Source: Pseudeuparius sepicola (Eukaryota; Arthropoda; Insecta; Coleoptera; Anthribidae). Taken from it: a stretch of DNA of 64,000 bases. Position 1 is the first letter of the stretch. The number at the start of each line of letters is the position of its first letter. Both the position numbers and the translations under genes were made by a program. The stretch lies in NCBI GenBank assembly GCA_963920635.1, contig OY987298.1:84639454-84703453 (forward strand), given 5' to 3'. Shown one piece after another: positions 10,698-24,600 of this stretch. The notes below the pieces were generated by a model. The model was given only the letters and a program-made list of their open reading frames with translations. It had not been told where the DNA came from and made no database searches.

Positions 10698-13600
10698 GAA
10701 ATCCTCCGAAAAGAAAATTCCTATGCGACTTAAATTGAGTTCTACCACCCGATTCCGCCTTCAAAATTTTTCTAAAAAATTTCTAAGTGCCTGGCCAGCG
10801 CACTTTTTCAATTTTCAAAAATGTTGACATGCTCCGAAAAAAAAATCCTATGCGAAGTAAATTGAGTACTACAACACGATTCCGCCCTCAAAATTTATCT
10901 AAAAAATTTCTGAGTGCCTGGCCAGCCCACTTTTTCAATTATCAAAAATTTTGACATACTCCGAAAAGAAAATTCCTATGCGACTTAAATTGAGTTCTAC
11001 ATCACGATTCCGCATTCCATTTTTTTCTAAAAATTTCTGATTACATGGCCAGCGCACTTTTTCAATTTTCAAAAATGTTGAAATCCTCCGAAAAGAAAAT
11101 TCCTATGCGACTTAAATTGAGTTCTACCACCCGATTCCGCCTTCAAAATTTTTCTAAAAAATTTCTAAGTGCCTGGACAGCGCACTTTTTCAATTTTCGA
11201 AAATGTTGACATGCTCCGAAAAAAAAATCCTATGCGACGTAAATTGAGTTCTACAACACGATTCCGCCATCCAAATTTTTCTAAAAAATTTCTAAGTGCC
11301 TGGCCAGCCCACTTTTTCAATTATCAAAAATTTTGAGATGCTCCGAAAAGAAAATTCCTATGCGACTTAAATTGAGTTCTACAACACGATTACGCATTCC
11401 AATTTTTTTTAAAAAATTTCTGATTACATGGCCAGCGCACTTTTTCAATTTTCAAAAATGTTGAAATCCTCCGAAAAGAAAATTCCTATGCGACTTAAAT
11501 TGAGTTCTACCACCCGATTCCGCCTTCAAAATTTTTCTAAAAAATTTCTAAGTGCCTGGCCAGCGCACTTTTTCAATTTTCAAAAATGTTGACATGCTCC
11601 GAAAAAAAAATCCTATGCGAAGTAAATTGAGTACTACAACACGATTCCGCCCTCAAAATTTATCTAAAAAATTTCTGAGTGCCTGGCCAGCCCACTTTTT
11701 CAATTATCAAAAATTTTGACATACTCCGAAAAGAAAATTCCTATGCGACTTAAATTGAGTTCTACATCACGATTCCGCATTCCATTTTTTTCTAAAAATT
11801 TCTGATTACATGGCCAGCGCACTTTTTCAATTTTCAAAAATGTTGAAATCCTCCGAAAAGAAAATTCCTATGCGACTTAAATTGAGTTCTACCACCCGAT
11901 TCCGCCTTCAAAATTTTTCTAAAAAATTTCTAAGTGCCTGGCCAGCGCACTTTTTCAATTTTCAAAAATGTTGACATGCTCCGAAAAAAAAATCCTATGC
12001 GAAGTAAATTGAGTACTACAACACGATTCCGCCCTCAAAATTTATCTAAAAAATTTCTGAGTGCCTGGCCAGCCCACTTTTTCAATTATCAAAAATTTTG
12101 ACATACTCCGAAAAGAAAATTCCTATGCGACTTAAATTGAGTTCTACATCACGATTCCGCATTCCATTTTTTTCTAAAAGTTTCTGATTACATGGCCAGC
12201 GCACTTTTTCAATTTTCAAAAATGTTGAAATCCTCCGAAAAGAAAATTCCTATGCGACTTAAATTGAGTTCTACCACCCGATTCCGCCTTCAAAATTTTT
12301 CTAAAAAATTTCTAAGTGCCTGGCCAGCGCACTTTTTCAATTTTCGAAAATGTTGACATGCTCCGAAAAAAAAATCCTATGCGACGTAAATTGAGTTCTA
12401 CAACACGATTCCGCCATCCAAATTTTTCTAAAAAATTTCTAAGTGCCTGGCCAGCCCACTTTTTCAATTATCAAAAATTTTGACATGCTCCGAAAAGAAA
12501 ATTCCTATGCGACTTAAATTGAGTTCTACAACACGATTCCGCATTCCAATTTTTTCTAAAAAATTTCTGATTATGGCCAGCGCACTTTTTCAATTTTCAA
12601 AAATGTTGAAATCCTCCGAAAAGAAAATTCCTATGCGACTTAAATTGAGTTCTACCACCCGATTCCGCCTTCAAAATTTTTCTAAAAAATTTCTAAGTGC
12701 CTGGCCAGTGCACTTTTTCAATTTTCAAAAATGTTGACATGCTCCGAAAAAAAAAATCCTATGCGAAGTAAATTGAGTACTACAACACGATTCCGCCCTC
12801 AAAATTTTTCTAAAAAATTTCTGAGTGCCTGGCCAGCCCACTTTTTCAATTATCAAAAATTTTGACATTCTCCGAAAAGAAAATTCCTATGCGACTTAAA
12901 TTGAGTTCTACAACACGATTACGCATTCCAATTTTTTCTAAAAAATTTCTGATTATGGCCAGCGCACTTTTTCAATTTTCAAAAATGTTGAAATCCTCCG
13001 AAAAGAAAATTCCTATGCGACTTAAATTGAGTTCTACCACCCGATTCCGCCTTCAAAATTTTTCTAAAAAATTTCTAAGTGCCTGGCCAGTGCACTTTTT
13101 CAATTTTCAAAAATGTTGACATGCTCCGAAAAAAAAAATCCTATGCGAAGTAAATTGAGTACTACAACACGATTCCGCCCTCAAAATTTTTCTAAAAAAT
13201 TTCTGAGTGCCTGGCCAGCCCACTTTTTCAATTATCAAAAATGTTGACATGCTCCGAAAAAAAAATCCTATGCGACGTAAATTGAGTTCTACAACACGAT
13301 TCCGCCATCCAAATTTTTCTAAAAAATTTCTGAGTGCCTGGCCAGCGCACTTTTTCAATTTTCGAAAATGTTGACATGCTCCGAAAAAAAAATCCTATGC
13401 GACGTAAATTGAGTTCTACAACACGATTCCGCCATCCAAATTTTTCTAAAAAATTTCTAAGTGAATGGCCAGCCCACTTTTTCAATTATCAAAAATTTTG
13501 ACATGCTCCGAAAAGAAAATTCCTATGCGACTTAAATTGAGTTCTACAACACGATTCCGCATTCCAATTTTTTCTAAAAAATTTCTGATTATGGCCAGCG

Positions 13601-16600
13601 CACTTTTTCAATTTTCAAAAATGTTGAAATCCTCCGAAAAGAAAATTCCTATGCGACTTAAATTGAGTTCTACCACCCGATTCCGCCTTCAAAATTTTTC
13701 TAAAAAATTTCTAAGTGCCTGGCCAGTGCACTTTTTCAATTTTCAAAAATGTTGACATGCTCCGAAAAAAAAAATCCTATGCGAAGTAAATTGAGTACTA
13801 CAACACGATTCCGCCCTCAAAATTTTTCTAAAAAAATTTCTGAGTGCCTGGCCAGCCCACTTTTTCAATTATCAAAAATTTTGACATGCTCCGAAAAGAA
13901 AATTCCTATGCGACTTAAATTGAGTTCTACAACACGATTCCGCATTCCAATTTTTTCTAAAAAATTTCTGATTATGGCCAGCGCACTTTTTCAATTTTCA
14001 AAAATGTTGAAATCCTCCGAAAAGAAAATTCCTATGCGACTTAAATTGAGTTCTACCACCCGATTCCGCCTTCAAAATTTTTCTAAAAAATTTCTAAGTG
14101 CCTGGCCAGTGCACTTTTTCAATTTTCAAAAATGTTGACATGCTCCGAAAAAAAAAATCCTATGCGAAGTAAATTGAGTACTACAACACGATTCCGCCCT
14201 CAAAATTTTTCTAAAAAAATTTCTGAGTGCCTGGCCAGCCCACTTTTTCAATTATCAAAAATTTTGACATGCTCCGAAAAGAAAATTCCTATGCGACTTA
14301 AATTGAGTTCTACAACACGGTTCCGCATTCCAATTTTTTTTAAAAAATTTCTGATTACATGGCCAGCGCACTTTTTCAATTTTCAAAAATGTTGAAATCC
14401 TCCGAAAAGAAAATTCCTATGCGACTTAAATTGAGTTCTACCACCCGATTCCGCCTTCAAAATTTTTCTAAAAAATTTCTAAGTGCCTGGCCAGCGCACT
14501 TTTTCAATTTTCAAAAATGTTGACATGCTCCGAAAAAAAAATCCTATGCGAAGTAAATTGAGTACTACAACACGATTCCGCCCTCAAAATTTATCTAAAA
14601 AATTTCTGAGTGCCTGGCCAGCCCACTTTTTCAATTATCAAAAATTTTGACATACTCCGAAAAGAAAATTCCTATGCGACTTAAATTGAGTTCTACATCA
14701 CGATTCCGCATTCCATTTTTTTCTAAAAATTTCTGATTACATGGCCAGCGCACTTTTTCAATTTTCAAAAATGTTGAAATCCTCCGAAAAGAAAATTCCT
14801 ATGCGACTTAAATTGAGTTCTACCACCCGATTCCGCCTTCAAAATTTTTCTAAAAAATTTCTAAGTGCCTGGCCAGCGCACTTTTTCAATTTTCGAAAAT
14901 GTTGACATGCTCCGAAAAAAAAATCCTATGCGAAGTAAATTGAGTACTACAACACGATTCCGCCCTCAAAATTTTTCTAAAAAATTTCTGAGTGCCTGGC
15001 CAGCCCACTTTTTCAATTATCAAAAATTTTGACATACTCCGAAAAGAAAATTCCTATGCGACTTAAATTGAGTTCTACATCACGATTCCGCATTCCATTT
15101 TTTTCTAAAAATTTCTGATTACATGGCCAGCGCACTTTTTCAATTTTCAAAAATGTTGAAATCCTCCGAAAAGAAAATTCCTATGCGACTTAAATTGAGT
15201 TCTACCACCCGATTCCGCCTTCAAAATTTTTCTAAAAAATTTCTAAGTGCCTGGACAGCGCACTTTTTCAATTTTCGAAAATGTTGACATGCTCCGAAAA
15301 AAAAATCCTATGCGACGTAAATTGAGTTCTACAACACGATTCCGCCATCCAAATTTTTCTAAAAAATTTCTAAGTGCCTGGCCAGCCCACTTTTTCAATT
15401 ATCAAAAATTTTGAGATGCTCCGAAAAGAAAATTCCTATGCGACTTAAATTGAGTTCTACAACACGATTCCGCATTCCAATTTTTTTTAAAAAATTTCTG
15501 ATTACATGGCCAGCGCACTTTTTCAATTTTCAAAAATGTTGAAATCCTCCGAAAAGAAAATTCCTATGCGACTTAAATTGAGTTCTACCACCCGATTCCG
15601 CCTTCAAAATTTTTCTAAAAAATTTCTAAGTGCCTGGCCAGCGCACTTTTTCAATTTTCAAAAATGTTGACATGCTCCGAAAAAAAAATCCTATGCGAAG
15701 TAAATTGAGTACTACAACACGATTCCGCCCTCAAAATTTATCTAAAAAATTTCTGAGTGCCTGGCCAGCCCACTTTTTCAATTATCAAAAATTTTGACAT
15801 ACTCCGAAAAGAAAATTCCTATGCGACTTAAATTGAGTTCTACATCACGATTCCGCATTCCATTTTTTTCTAAAAATTTCTGATTACATGGCCAGCGCAC
15901 TTTTTCAATTTTCAAAAATGTTGAAATCCTCCGAAAAGAAAATTCCTATGCGACTTAAATTGAGTTCTACCACCCGATTCCGCCTTCAAAATTTTTCTAA
16001 AAAATTTCTAAGTGCCTGGCCAGCGCACTTTTTCAATTTTCAAAAATGTTGACATGCTCCGAAAAAAAAATCCTATGCGAAGTAAATTGAGTACTACAAC
16101 ACGATTCCGCCCTCAAAATTTATCTAAAAAATTTCTGAGTGCCTGGCCAGCCCACTTTTTCAATTATCAAAAATTTTGACATACTCCGAAAAGAAAATTC
16201 CTATGCGACTTAAATTGAGTTCTACATCACGATTCCGCATTCCATTTTTTTCTAAAAATTTCTGATTACATGGCCAGCGCACTTTTTCAATTTTCAAAAA
16301 TGTTGAAATCCTCCGAAAAGAAAATTCCTATGCGACTTAAATTGAGTTCTACCACCCGATTCCGCCTTCAAAATTTTTCTAAAAAATTTCTAAGTGCCTG
16401 GACAGCGCACTTTTTCAATTTTCGAAAATGTTGACATGCTCCGAAAAAAAAATCCTATGCGACGTAAATTGAGTTCTACAACACGATTCCGCCATCCAAA
16501 TTTTTCTAAAAAATTTCTAAGTGCCTGGCCAGCCCACTTTTTCAATTATCAAAAATTTTGAGATGCTCCGAAAAGAAAATTCCTATGCGACTTAAATTGA

Positions 16601-19600
16601 GTTCTACAACACGATTACGCATTCCAATTTTTTTTAAAAAATTTCTGATTACATGGCCAGCGCACTTTTTCAATTTTCAAAAATGTTGAAATCCTCCGAA
16701 AAGAAAATTCCTATGCGACTTAAATTGAGTTCTACCACCCGATTCCGCCTTCAAAATTTTTCTAAAAAATTTCTAAGTGCCTGGCCAGCGCACTTTTTCA
16801 ATTTTCAAAAATGTTGACATGCTCCGAAAAAAAAATCCTATGCGAAGTAAATTGAGTACTACAACACGATTCCGCCCTCAAAATTTATCTAAAAAATTTC
16901 TGAGTGCCTGGCCAGCCCACTTTTTCAATTATCAAAAATTTTGACATACTCCGAAAAGAAAATTCCTATGCGACTTAAATTGAGTTCTACATCACGATTC
17001 CGCATTCCATTTTTTTCTAAAAATTTCTGATTACATGGCCAGCGCACTTTTTCAATTTTCAAAAATGTTGAAATCCTCCGAAAAGAAAATTCCTATGCGA
17101 CTTAAATTGAGTTCTACCACCCGATTCCGCCTTCAAAATTTTTCTAAAAAATTTCTAAGTGCCTGGCCAGCGCACTTTTTCAATTTTCAAAAATGTTGAC
17201 ATGCTCCGAAAAAAAAATCCTATGCGAAGTAAATTGAGTACTACAACACGATTCCGCCCTCAAAATTTATCTAAAAAATTTCTGAGTGCCTGGCCAGCCC
17301 ACTTTTTCAATTATCAAAAATTTTGACATACTCCGAAAAGAAAATTCCTATGCGACTTAAATTGAGTTCTACATCACGATTCCGCATTCCATTTTTTTCT
17401 AAAAGTTTCTGATTACATGGCCAGCGCACTTTTTCAATTTTCAAAAATGTTGAAATCCTCCGAAAAGAAAATTCCTATGCGACTTAAATTGAGTTCTACC
17501 ACCCGATTCCGCCTTCAAAATTTTTCTAAAAAATTTCTAAGTGCCTGGCCAGCGCACTTTTTCAATTTTCGAAAATGTTGACATGCTCCGAAAAAAAAAT
17601 CCTATGCGACGTAAATTGAGTTCTACAACACGATTCCGCCATCCAAATTTTTCTAAAAAATTTCTAAGTGCCTGGCCAGCCCACTTTTTCAATTATCAAA
17701 AATTTTGACATGCTCCGAAAAGAAAATTCCTATGCGACTTAAATTGAGTTCTACAACACGATTCCGCATTCCAATTTTTTCTAAAAAATTTCTGATTATG
17801 GCCAGCGCACTTTTTCAATTTTCAAAAATGTTGAAATCCTCCGAAAAGAAAATTCCTATGCGACTTAAATTGAGTTCTACCACCCGATTCCGCCTTCAAA
17901 ATTTTTCTAAAAAATTTCTAAGTGCCTGGCCAGTGCACTTTTTCAATTTTCAAAAATGTTGACATGCTCCGAAAAAAAAAATCCTATGCGAAGTAAATTG
18001 AGTACTACAACACGATTCCGCCCTCAAAATTTTTCTAAAAAATTTCTGAGTGCCTGGCCAGCCCACTTTTTCAATTATCAAAAATTTTGACATTCTCCGA
18101 AAAGAAAATTCCTATGCGACTTAAATTGAGTTCTACAACACGATTACGCATTCCAATTTTTTCTAAAAAATTTCTGATTATGGCCAGCGCACTTTTTCAA
18201 TTTTCAAAAATGTTGAAATCCTCCGAAAAGAAAATTCCTATGCGACTTAAATTGAGTTCTACCACCCGATTCCGCCTTCAAAATTTTTCTAAAAAATTTC
18301 TAAGTGCCTGGCCAGTGCACTTTTTCAATTTTCAAAAATGTTGACATGCTCCGAAAAAAAAAATCCTATGCGAAGTAAATTGAGTACTACAACACGATTC
18401 CGCCCTCAAAATTTTTCTAAAAAATTTCTGAGTGCCTGGCCAGCCCACTTTTTCAATTATCAAAAATGTTGACATGCTCCGAAAAAAAAATCCTATGCGA
18501 CGTAAATTGAGTTCTACAACACGATTCCGCCATCCAAATTTTTCTAAAAAATTTCTGAGTGCCTGGCCAGCGCACTTTTTCAATTTTCGAAAATGTTGAC
18601 ATGCTCCGAAAAAAAAATCCTATGCGACGTAAATTGAGTTCTACAACACGATTCCGCCATCCAAATTTTTCTAAAAAATTTCTAAGTGAATGGCCAGCCC
18701 ACTTTTTCAATTATCAAAAAATTTTGACATGCTCCGAAAAGAAAATTCCTATGCGACTTAAATTGAGTTCTACAACACGATTCCGCATTCCAATTTTTTC
18801 TAAAAAATTTCTGATTATGGCCAGCGCACTTTTTCAATTTTCAAAAATGTTGAAATCCTCCGAAAAGAAAATTCCTATGCGACTTAAATTGAGTTCTACC
18901 ACCCGATTCCGCCTTCAAAATTTTTCTAAAAAATTTCTAAGTGCCTGGCCAGTGCACTTTTTCAATTTTCAAAAATGTTGACATGCTCCGAAAAAAAAAA
19001 TCCTATGCGAAGTAAATTGAGTACTACAACACGATTCCGCCCTCAAAATTTTTCTAAAAAAATTTCTGAGTGCCTGGCCAGCCCACTTTTTCAATTATCA
19101 AAAATTTTGACATGCTCCGAAAAGAAAATTCCTATGCGACTTAAATTGAGTTCTACAACACGATTCCGCATTCCAATTTTTTCTAAAAAATTTCTGATTA
19201 TGGCCAGCGCACTTTTTCAATTTTCAAAAATGTTGAAATCCTCCGAAAAGAAAATTCCTATGCGACTTAAATTGAGTTCTACCACCCGATTCCGCCTTCA
19301 AAATTTTTCTAAAAAATTTCTAAGTGCCTGGCCAGTGCACTTTTTCAATTTTCAAAAATGTTGACATGCTCCGAAAAAAAAAATCCTATGCGAAGTAAAT
19401 TGAGTACTACAACACGATTCCGCCCTCAAAATTTTTCTAAAAAAATTTCTGAATGCCTGGCCAGCCCACTTTTTCAATTATCAAAAATTTTGACATGCTC
19501 CGAAAAGAAAATTCCTATGCGACTTAAATTGAGTTCTACAACACGGTTCCGCATTCCAATTTTTTTTAAAAAATTTCTGATTACATGGCCAGCGCACTTT

Positions 19601-21615
19601 TTCAATTTTCAAAAATGTTGAAATCCTCCGAAAAGAAAATTCCTATGCGACTTAAATTGAGTTCTACCACCCGATTCCGCCTTCAAAATTTTTCTAAAAA
19701 ATTTCTAAGTGCCTGGCCAGCGCACTTTTTCAATTTTCAAAAATGTTGACATGCTCCGAAAAAAAAATCCTATGCGAAGTAAATTGAGTACTACAACACG
19801 ATTCCGCCCTCAAAATTTATCTAAAAAATTTCTGAGTGCCTGGCCAGCCCACTTTTTCAATTATCAAAAATTTTGACATACTCCGAAAAGAAAATTCCTA
19901 TGCGACTTAAATTGAGTTCTACATCACGATTCCGCATTCCATTTTTTTCTAAAAATTTCTGATTACATGGCCAGCGCACTTTTTCAATTTTCAAAAATGT
20001 TGAAATCCTCCGAAAAGAAAATTCCTATGCGACTTAAATTGAGTTCTACCACCCGATTCCGCCTTCAAAATTTTTCTAAAAAATTTCTAAGTGCCTGGCC
20101 AGCGCACTTTTTCAATTTTCGAAAATGTTGACATGCTCCGAAAAAAAAATCCTATGCGAAGTAAATTGAGTACTACAACACGATTCCGCCCTCAAAATTT
20201 TTCTAAAAAATTTCTGAGTGCCTGGCCAGCCCACTTTTTCAATTATCAAAAATTTTGACATACTCCGAAAAGAAAATTCCTATGCGACTTAAATTGAGTT
20301 CTACATCACGATTCCGCATTCCATTTTTTTCTAAAAATTTCTGATTACATGGCCAGCGCACTTTTTCAATTTTCAAAAATGTTGAAATCCTCCGAAAAGA
20401 AAATTCCTATGCGACTTAAATTGAGTTCTACCACCCGATTCCGCCTTCAAAATTTTTCTAAAAAATTTCTAAGTGCCTGGACAGCGCACTTTTTCAATTT
20501 TCGAAAATGTTGACATGCTCCGAAAAAAAAATCCTATGCGACGTAAATTGAGTTCTACAACACGATTCCGCCATCCAAATTTTTCTAAAAAATTTCTAAG
20601 TGCCTGGCCAGCCCACTTTTTCAATTATCAAAAATTTTGAGATGCTCCGAAAAGAAAATTCCTATGCGACTTAAATTGAGTTCTACAACACGATTCCGCA
20701 TTCCAATTTTTTTTAAAAAATTTCTGATTACATGGCCAGCGCACTTTTTCAATTTTCAAAAATGTTGAAATCCTCCGAAAAGAAAATTCCTATGCGACTT
20801 AAATTGAGTTCTACCACCCGATTCCGCCTTCAAAATTTTTCTAAAAAATTTCTAAGTGCCTGGCCAGCGCACTTTTTCAATTTTCAAAAATGTTGACATG
20901 CTCCGAAAAAAAAATCCTATGCGAAGTAAATTGAGTACTACAACACGATTCCGCCCTCAAAATTTATCTAAAAAATTTCTGAGTGCCTGGCCAGCCCACT
21001 TTTTCAATTATCAAAAATTTTGACATACTCCGAAAAGAAAATTCCTATGCGACTTAAATTGAGTTCTACATCACGATTCCGCATTCCATTTTTTTCTAAA
21101 AATTTCTGATTACATGGCCAGCGCACTTTTTCAATTTTCAAAAATGTTGAAATCCTCCGAAAAGAAAATTCCTATGCGACTTAAATTGAGTTCTACCACC
21201 CGATTCCGCCTTCAAAATTTTTCTAAAAAATTTCTAAGTGCCTGGCCAGCGCACTTTTTCAATTTTCAAAAATGTTGACATGCTCCGAAAAAAAAATCCT
21301 ATGCGAAGTAAATTGAGTACTACAACACGATTCCGCCCTCAAAATTTATCTAAAAAATTTCTGAGTGCCTGGCCAGCCCACTTTTTCAATTATCAAAAAT
21401 TTTGACATACTCCGAAAAGAAAATTCCTATGCGACTTAAATTGAGTTCTACATCACGATTCCGCATTCCATTTTTTTCTAAAAATTTCTGATTACATGGC
21501 CAGCGCACTTTTTCAATTTTCAAAAATGTTGAAATCCTCCGAAAAGAAAATTCCTATGCGACTTAAATTGAGTTCTACCACCCGATTCCGCCTTCAAAAT
21601 TTTTCTAAAAAATTT
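10698..21615. repeat. 5225-bp tandem duplication with nested 4078/1147-bp substructure
   Basis: About 10,698-16,390 matches about 15,923-21,615 in the same order; the offset is 5225 and becomes 5226 after a one-A insertion near 18,720. Shared marks include GATTACGC at 11,391 and 16,616, CTAAAAGTTT near 12,179 and 17,404, GTGAATGGCC near 13,464 and 18,689, and a CTGGACAG mutation at 11,173 and 16,398. The same mutation at 15,251 and 20,477 shows an older 4078/1147-bp spacing inside each unit. B copies with TTTATCT and C copies with TACATCACG are enriched here. Confidence 0.87.
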
Positions 21616-24600
21616 CTAAGTGCCTGGCCAGCGCACTTTTTCAATTTTCGAAAATGTTGACATGCTCCGAAAAAAAAATCCTATGCGACGTAAATTGAGT
21701 TCTACAACACGATTCCGCCATCCAAATTTTTCTAAAAAATTTCTAAGTGCCTGGCCAGCCCACTTTTTCAATTATCAAAAATTTTGACATGCTCCGAAAA
21801 GAAAATTCCTATGCGACTTAAATTGAGTTCTACAACACGATTCCGCATTCCAATTTTTTCTAAAAAATTTCTGATTATGGCCAGCGCACTTTTTCAATTT
21901 TCAAAAATGTTGAAATCCTCCGAAAAGAAAATTCCTATGCGACTTAAATTGAGTTCTACCACCCGATTCCGCCTTCAAAATTTTTCTAAAAAATTTCTAA
22001 GTGCCTGGCCAGTGCACTTTTTCAATTTTCAAAAATGTTGACATGCTCCGAAAAAAAAAATCCTATGCGAAGTAAATTGAGTACTACAACACGATTCCGC
22101 CCTCAAAATTTTTCTAAAAAATTTCTGAGTGCCTGGCCAGCCCACTTTTTCAATTATCAAAAATTTTGACATTCTCCGAAAAGAAAATTCCTATGCGACT
22201 TAAATTGAGTTCTACAACACGATTACGCATTCCAATTTTTTCTAAAAAATTTCTGATTATGGCCAGCGCACTTTTTCAATTTTCAAAAATGTTGAAATCC
22301 TCCGAAAAGAAAATTCCTATGCGACTTAAATTGAGTTCTACCACCCGATTCCGCCTTCAAAATTTTTCTAAAAAATTTCTAAGTGCCTGGCCAGTGCACT
22401 TTTTCAATTTTCAAAAATGTTGACATGCTCCGAAAAAAAAAATTCTATGCGAAGTAAATTGAGTACTACAACACGATTCCGCCCTCAAAATTTTTCTAAA
22501 AAATTTCTGAGTGCCTGGCCAGCCCACTTTTTCAATTATCAAAAATGTTGACATGCTCCGAAAAAAAAATCCTATGCGACGTAAATTGAGTTCTACAACA
22601 CGATTCCGCCATCCAAATTTTTCTAAAAAATTTCTGAGTGCCTGGCCAGCGCACTTTTTCAATTTTCGAAAATGTTGACATGCTCCGAAAAAAAAATCCT
22701 ATGCGACGTAAATTGAGTTCTACAACACGATTCCGCCATCCAAATTTTTCTAAAAAATTTCTAAGTGCCTGGCCAGCCCACTTTTTCAATTATCAAAAAT
22801 TTTGACATGCTCCGAAAAGAAAATTCCTATGCGACTTAAATTGAGTTCTACAACACGATTCCGCATTCCAATTTTTTCTAAAAAATTTCTGATTATGGCC
22901 AGCGCACTTTTTCAATTTTCAAAAATGTTGAAATCCTCCGAAAAGAAAATTCCTATGCGACTTAAATTGAGTTCTACCACCCGATTCCGCCTTCAAAATT
23001 TTTCTAAAAAATTTCTAAGTGCCTGGCCAGTGCACTTTTTCAATTTTCAAAAATGTTGACATGCTCCGAAAAAAAAAATCCTATGCGAAGTAAATTGAGT
23101 ACTACAACACGATTCCGCCCTCAAAATTTTTCTAAAAAAATTTCTGAGTGCCTGGCCAGCCCACTTTTTCAATTATCAAAAATTTTGACATGCTCCGAAA
23201 AGAAAATTCCTATGCGACTTAAATTGAGTTCTACAACACGGTTCCGCATTCCAATTTTTTTTAAAAAATTTCTGATTACATGGCCAGCGCACTTTTTCAA
23301 TTTTCAAAAATGTTGAAATCCTCCGAAAAGAAAATTCCTATGCGACTTAAATTGAGTTCTACCACCCGATTCCGCCTTCAAAATTTTTCTAAAAAATTTC
23401 TAAGTGCCTGGCCAGCGCACTTTTTCAATTTTCAAAAATGTTGACATGCTCCGAAAAAAAAATCCTATGCGAAGTAAATTGAGTACTACAACACGATTCC
23501 GCCCTCAAAATTTATCTAAAAAATTTCTGAGTGCCTGGCCAGCCCACTTTTTCAATTATCAAAAATTTTGACATACTCCGAAAAGAAAATTCCTATGCGA
23601 CTTAAATTGAGTTCTACATCACGATTCCGCATTCCATTTTTTTCTAAAAATTTCTGATTACATGGCCAGCGCACTTTTTCAATTTTCAAAAATGTTGAAA
23701 TCCTCCGAAAAGAAAATTCCTATGCGACTTAAATTGAGTTCTACCACCCGATTCCGCCTTCAAAATTTTTCTAAAAAATTTCTAAGTGCCTGGCCAGCGC
23801 ACTTTTTCAATTTTCGAAAATGTTGACATGCTCCGAAAAAAAAATCCTATGCGACGTAAATTGAGTTCTACAACACGATTCCGCCATCCAAATTTTTCTA
23901 AAAAATTTCTAAGTGCCTGGCCAGCCCACTTTTTCAATTATCAAAAATTTTGACATGCTCCGAAAAGAAAATTCCTATGCGACTTAAATTGAGTTCTACA
24001 ACACGATTCCGCATTCCAATTTTTTCTAAAAAATTTCTGATTATGGCCAGCGCACTTTTTCAATTTTCAAAAATGTTGAAATCCTCCGAAAAGAAAATTC
24101 CTATGCGACTTAAATTAAGTTCTACCACCCGATTCCGCCTTCAAAATTTTTCTAAAAAATTTCTAAGTGCCTGGCCAGTGCACTTTTTCAATTTTCAAAA
24201 ATGTTGACATGCTCCGAAAAAAAAAATCCTATGCGAAGTAAATTGAGTACTACAACACGATTCCGCCCTCAAAATTTTTCTAAAAAATTTCTGAGTGCCT
24301 GGCCAGCCCACTTTTTCAATTATCAAAAATGTTGACATGCTCCGAAAAAAAAATCCTATGCGACGTAAATTGAGTTCTACAACACGATTCCGCCATCCAA
24401 ATTTTTCTAAAAAATTTCTGAGTGCCTGGCCAGCGCACTTTTTCAATTTTCGAAAATGTTGACATGCTCCGAAAAAAAAATCCTATGCGACGTAAATTGA
24501 GTTCTACAACACGATTCCGCCATCCAAATTTTTCTAAAAAATTTCTAAGTGCCTGGCCAGCCCACTTTTTCAATTATCAAAAATTTTGACATGCTCCGAA

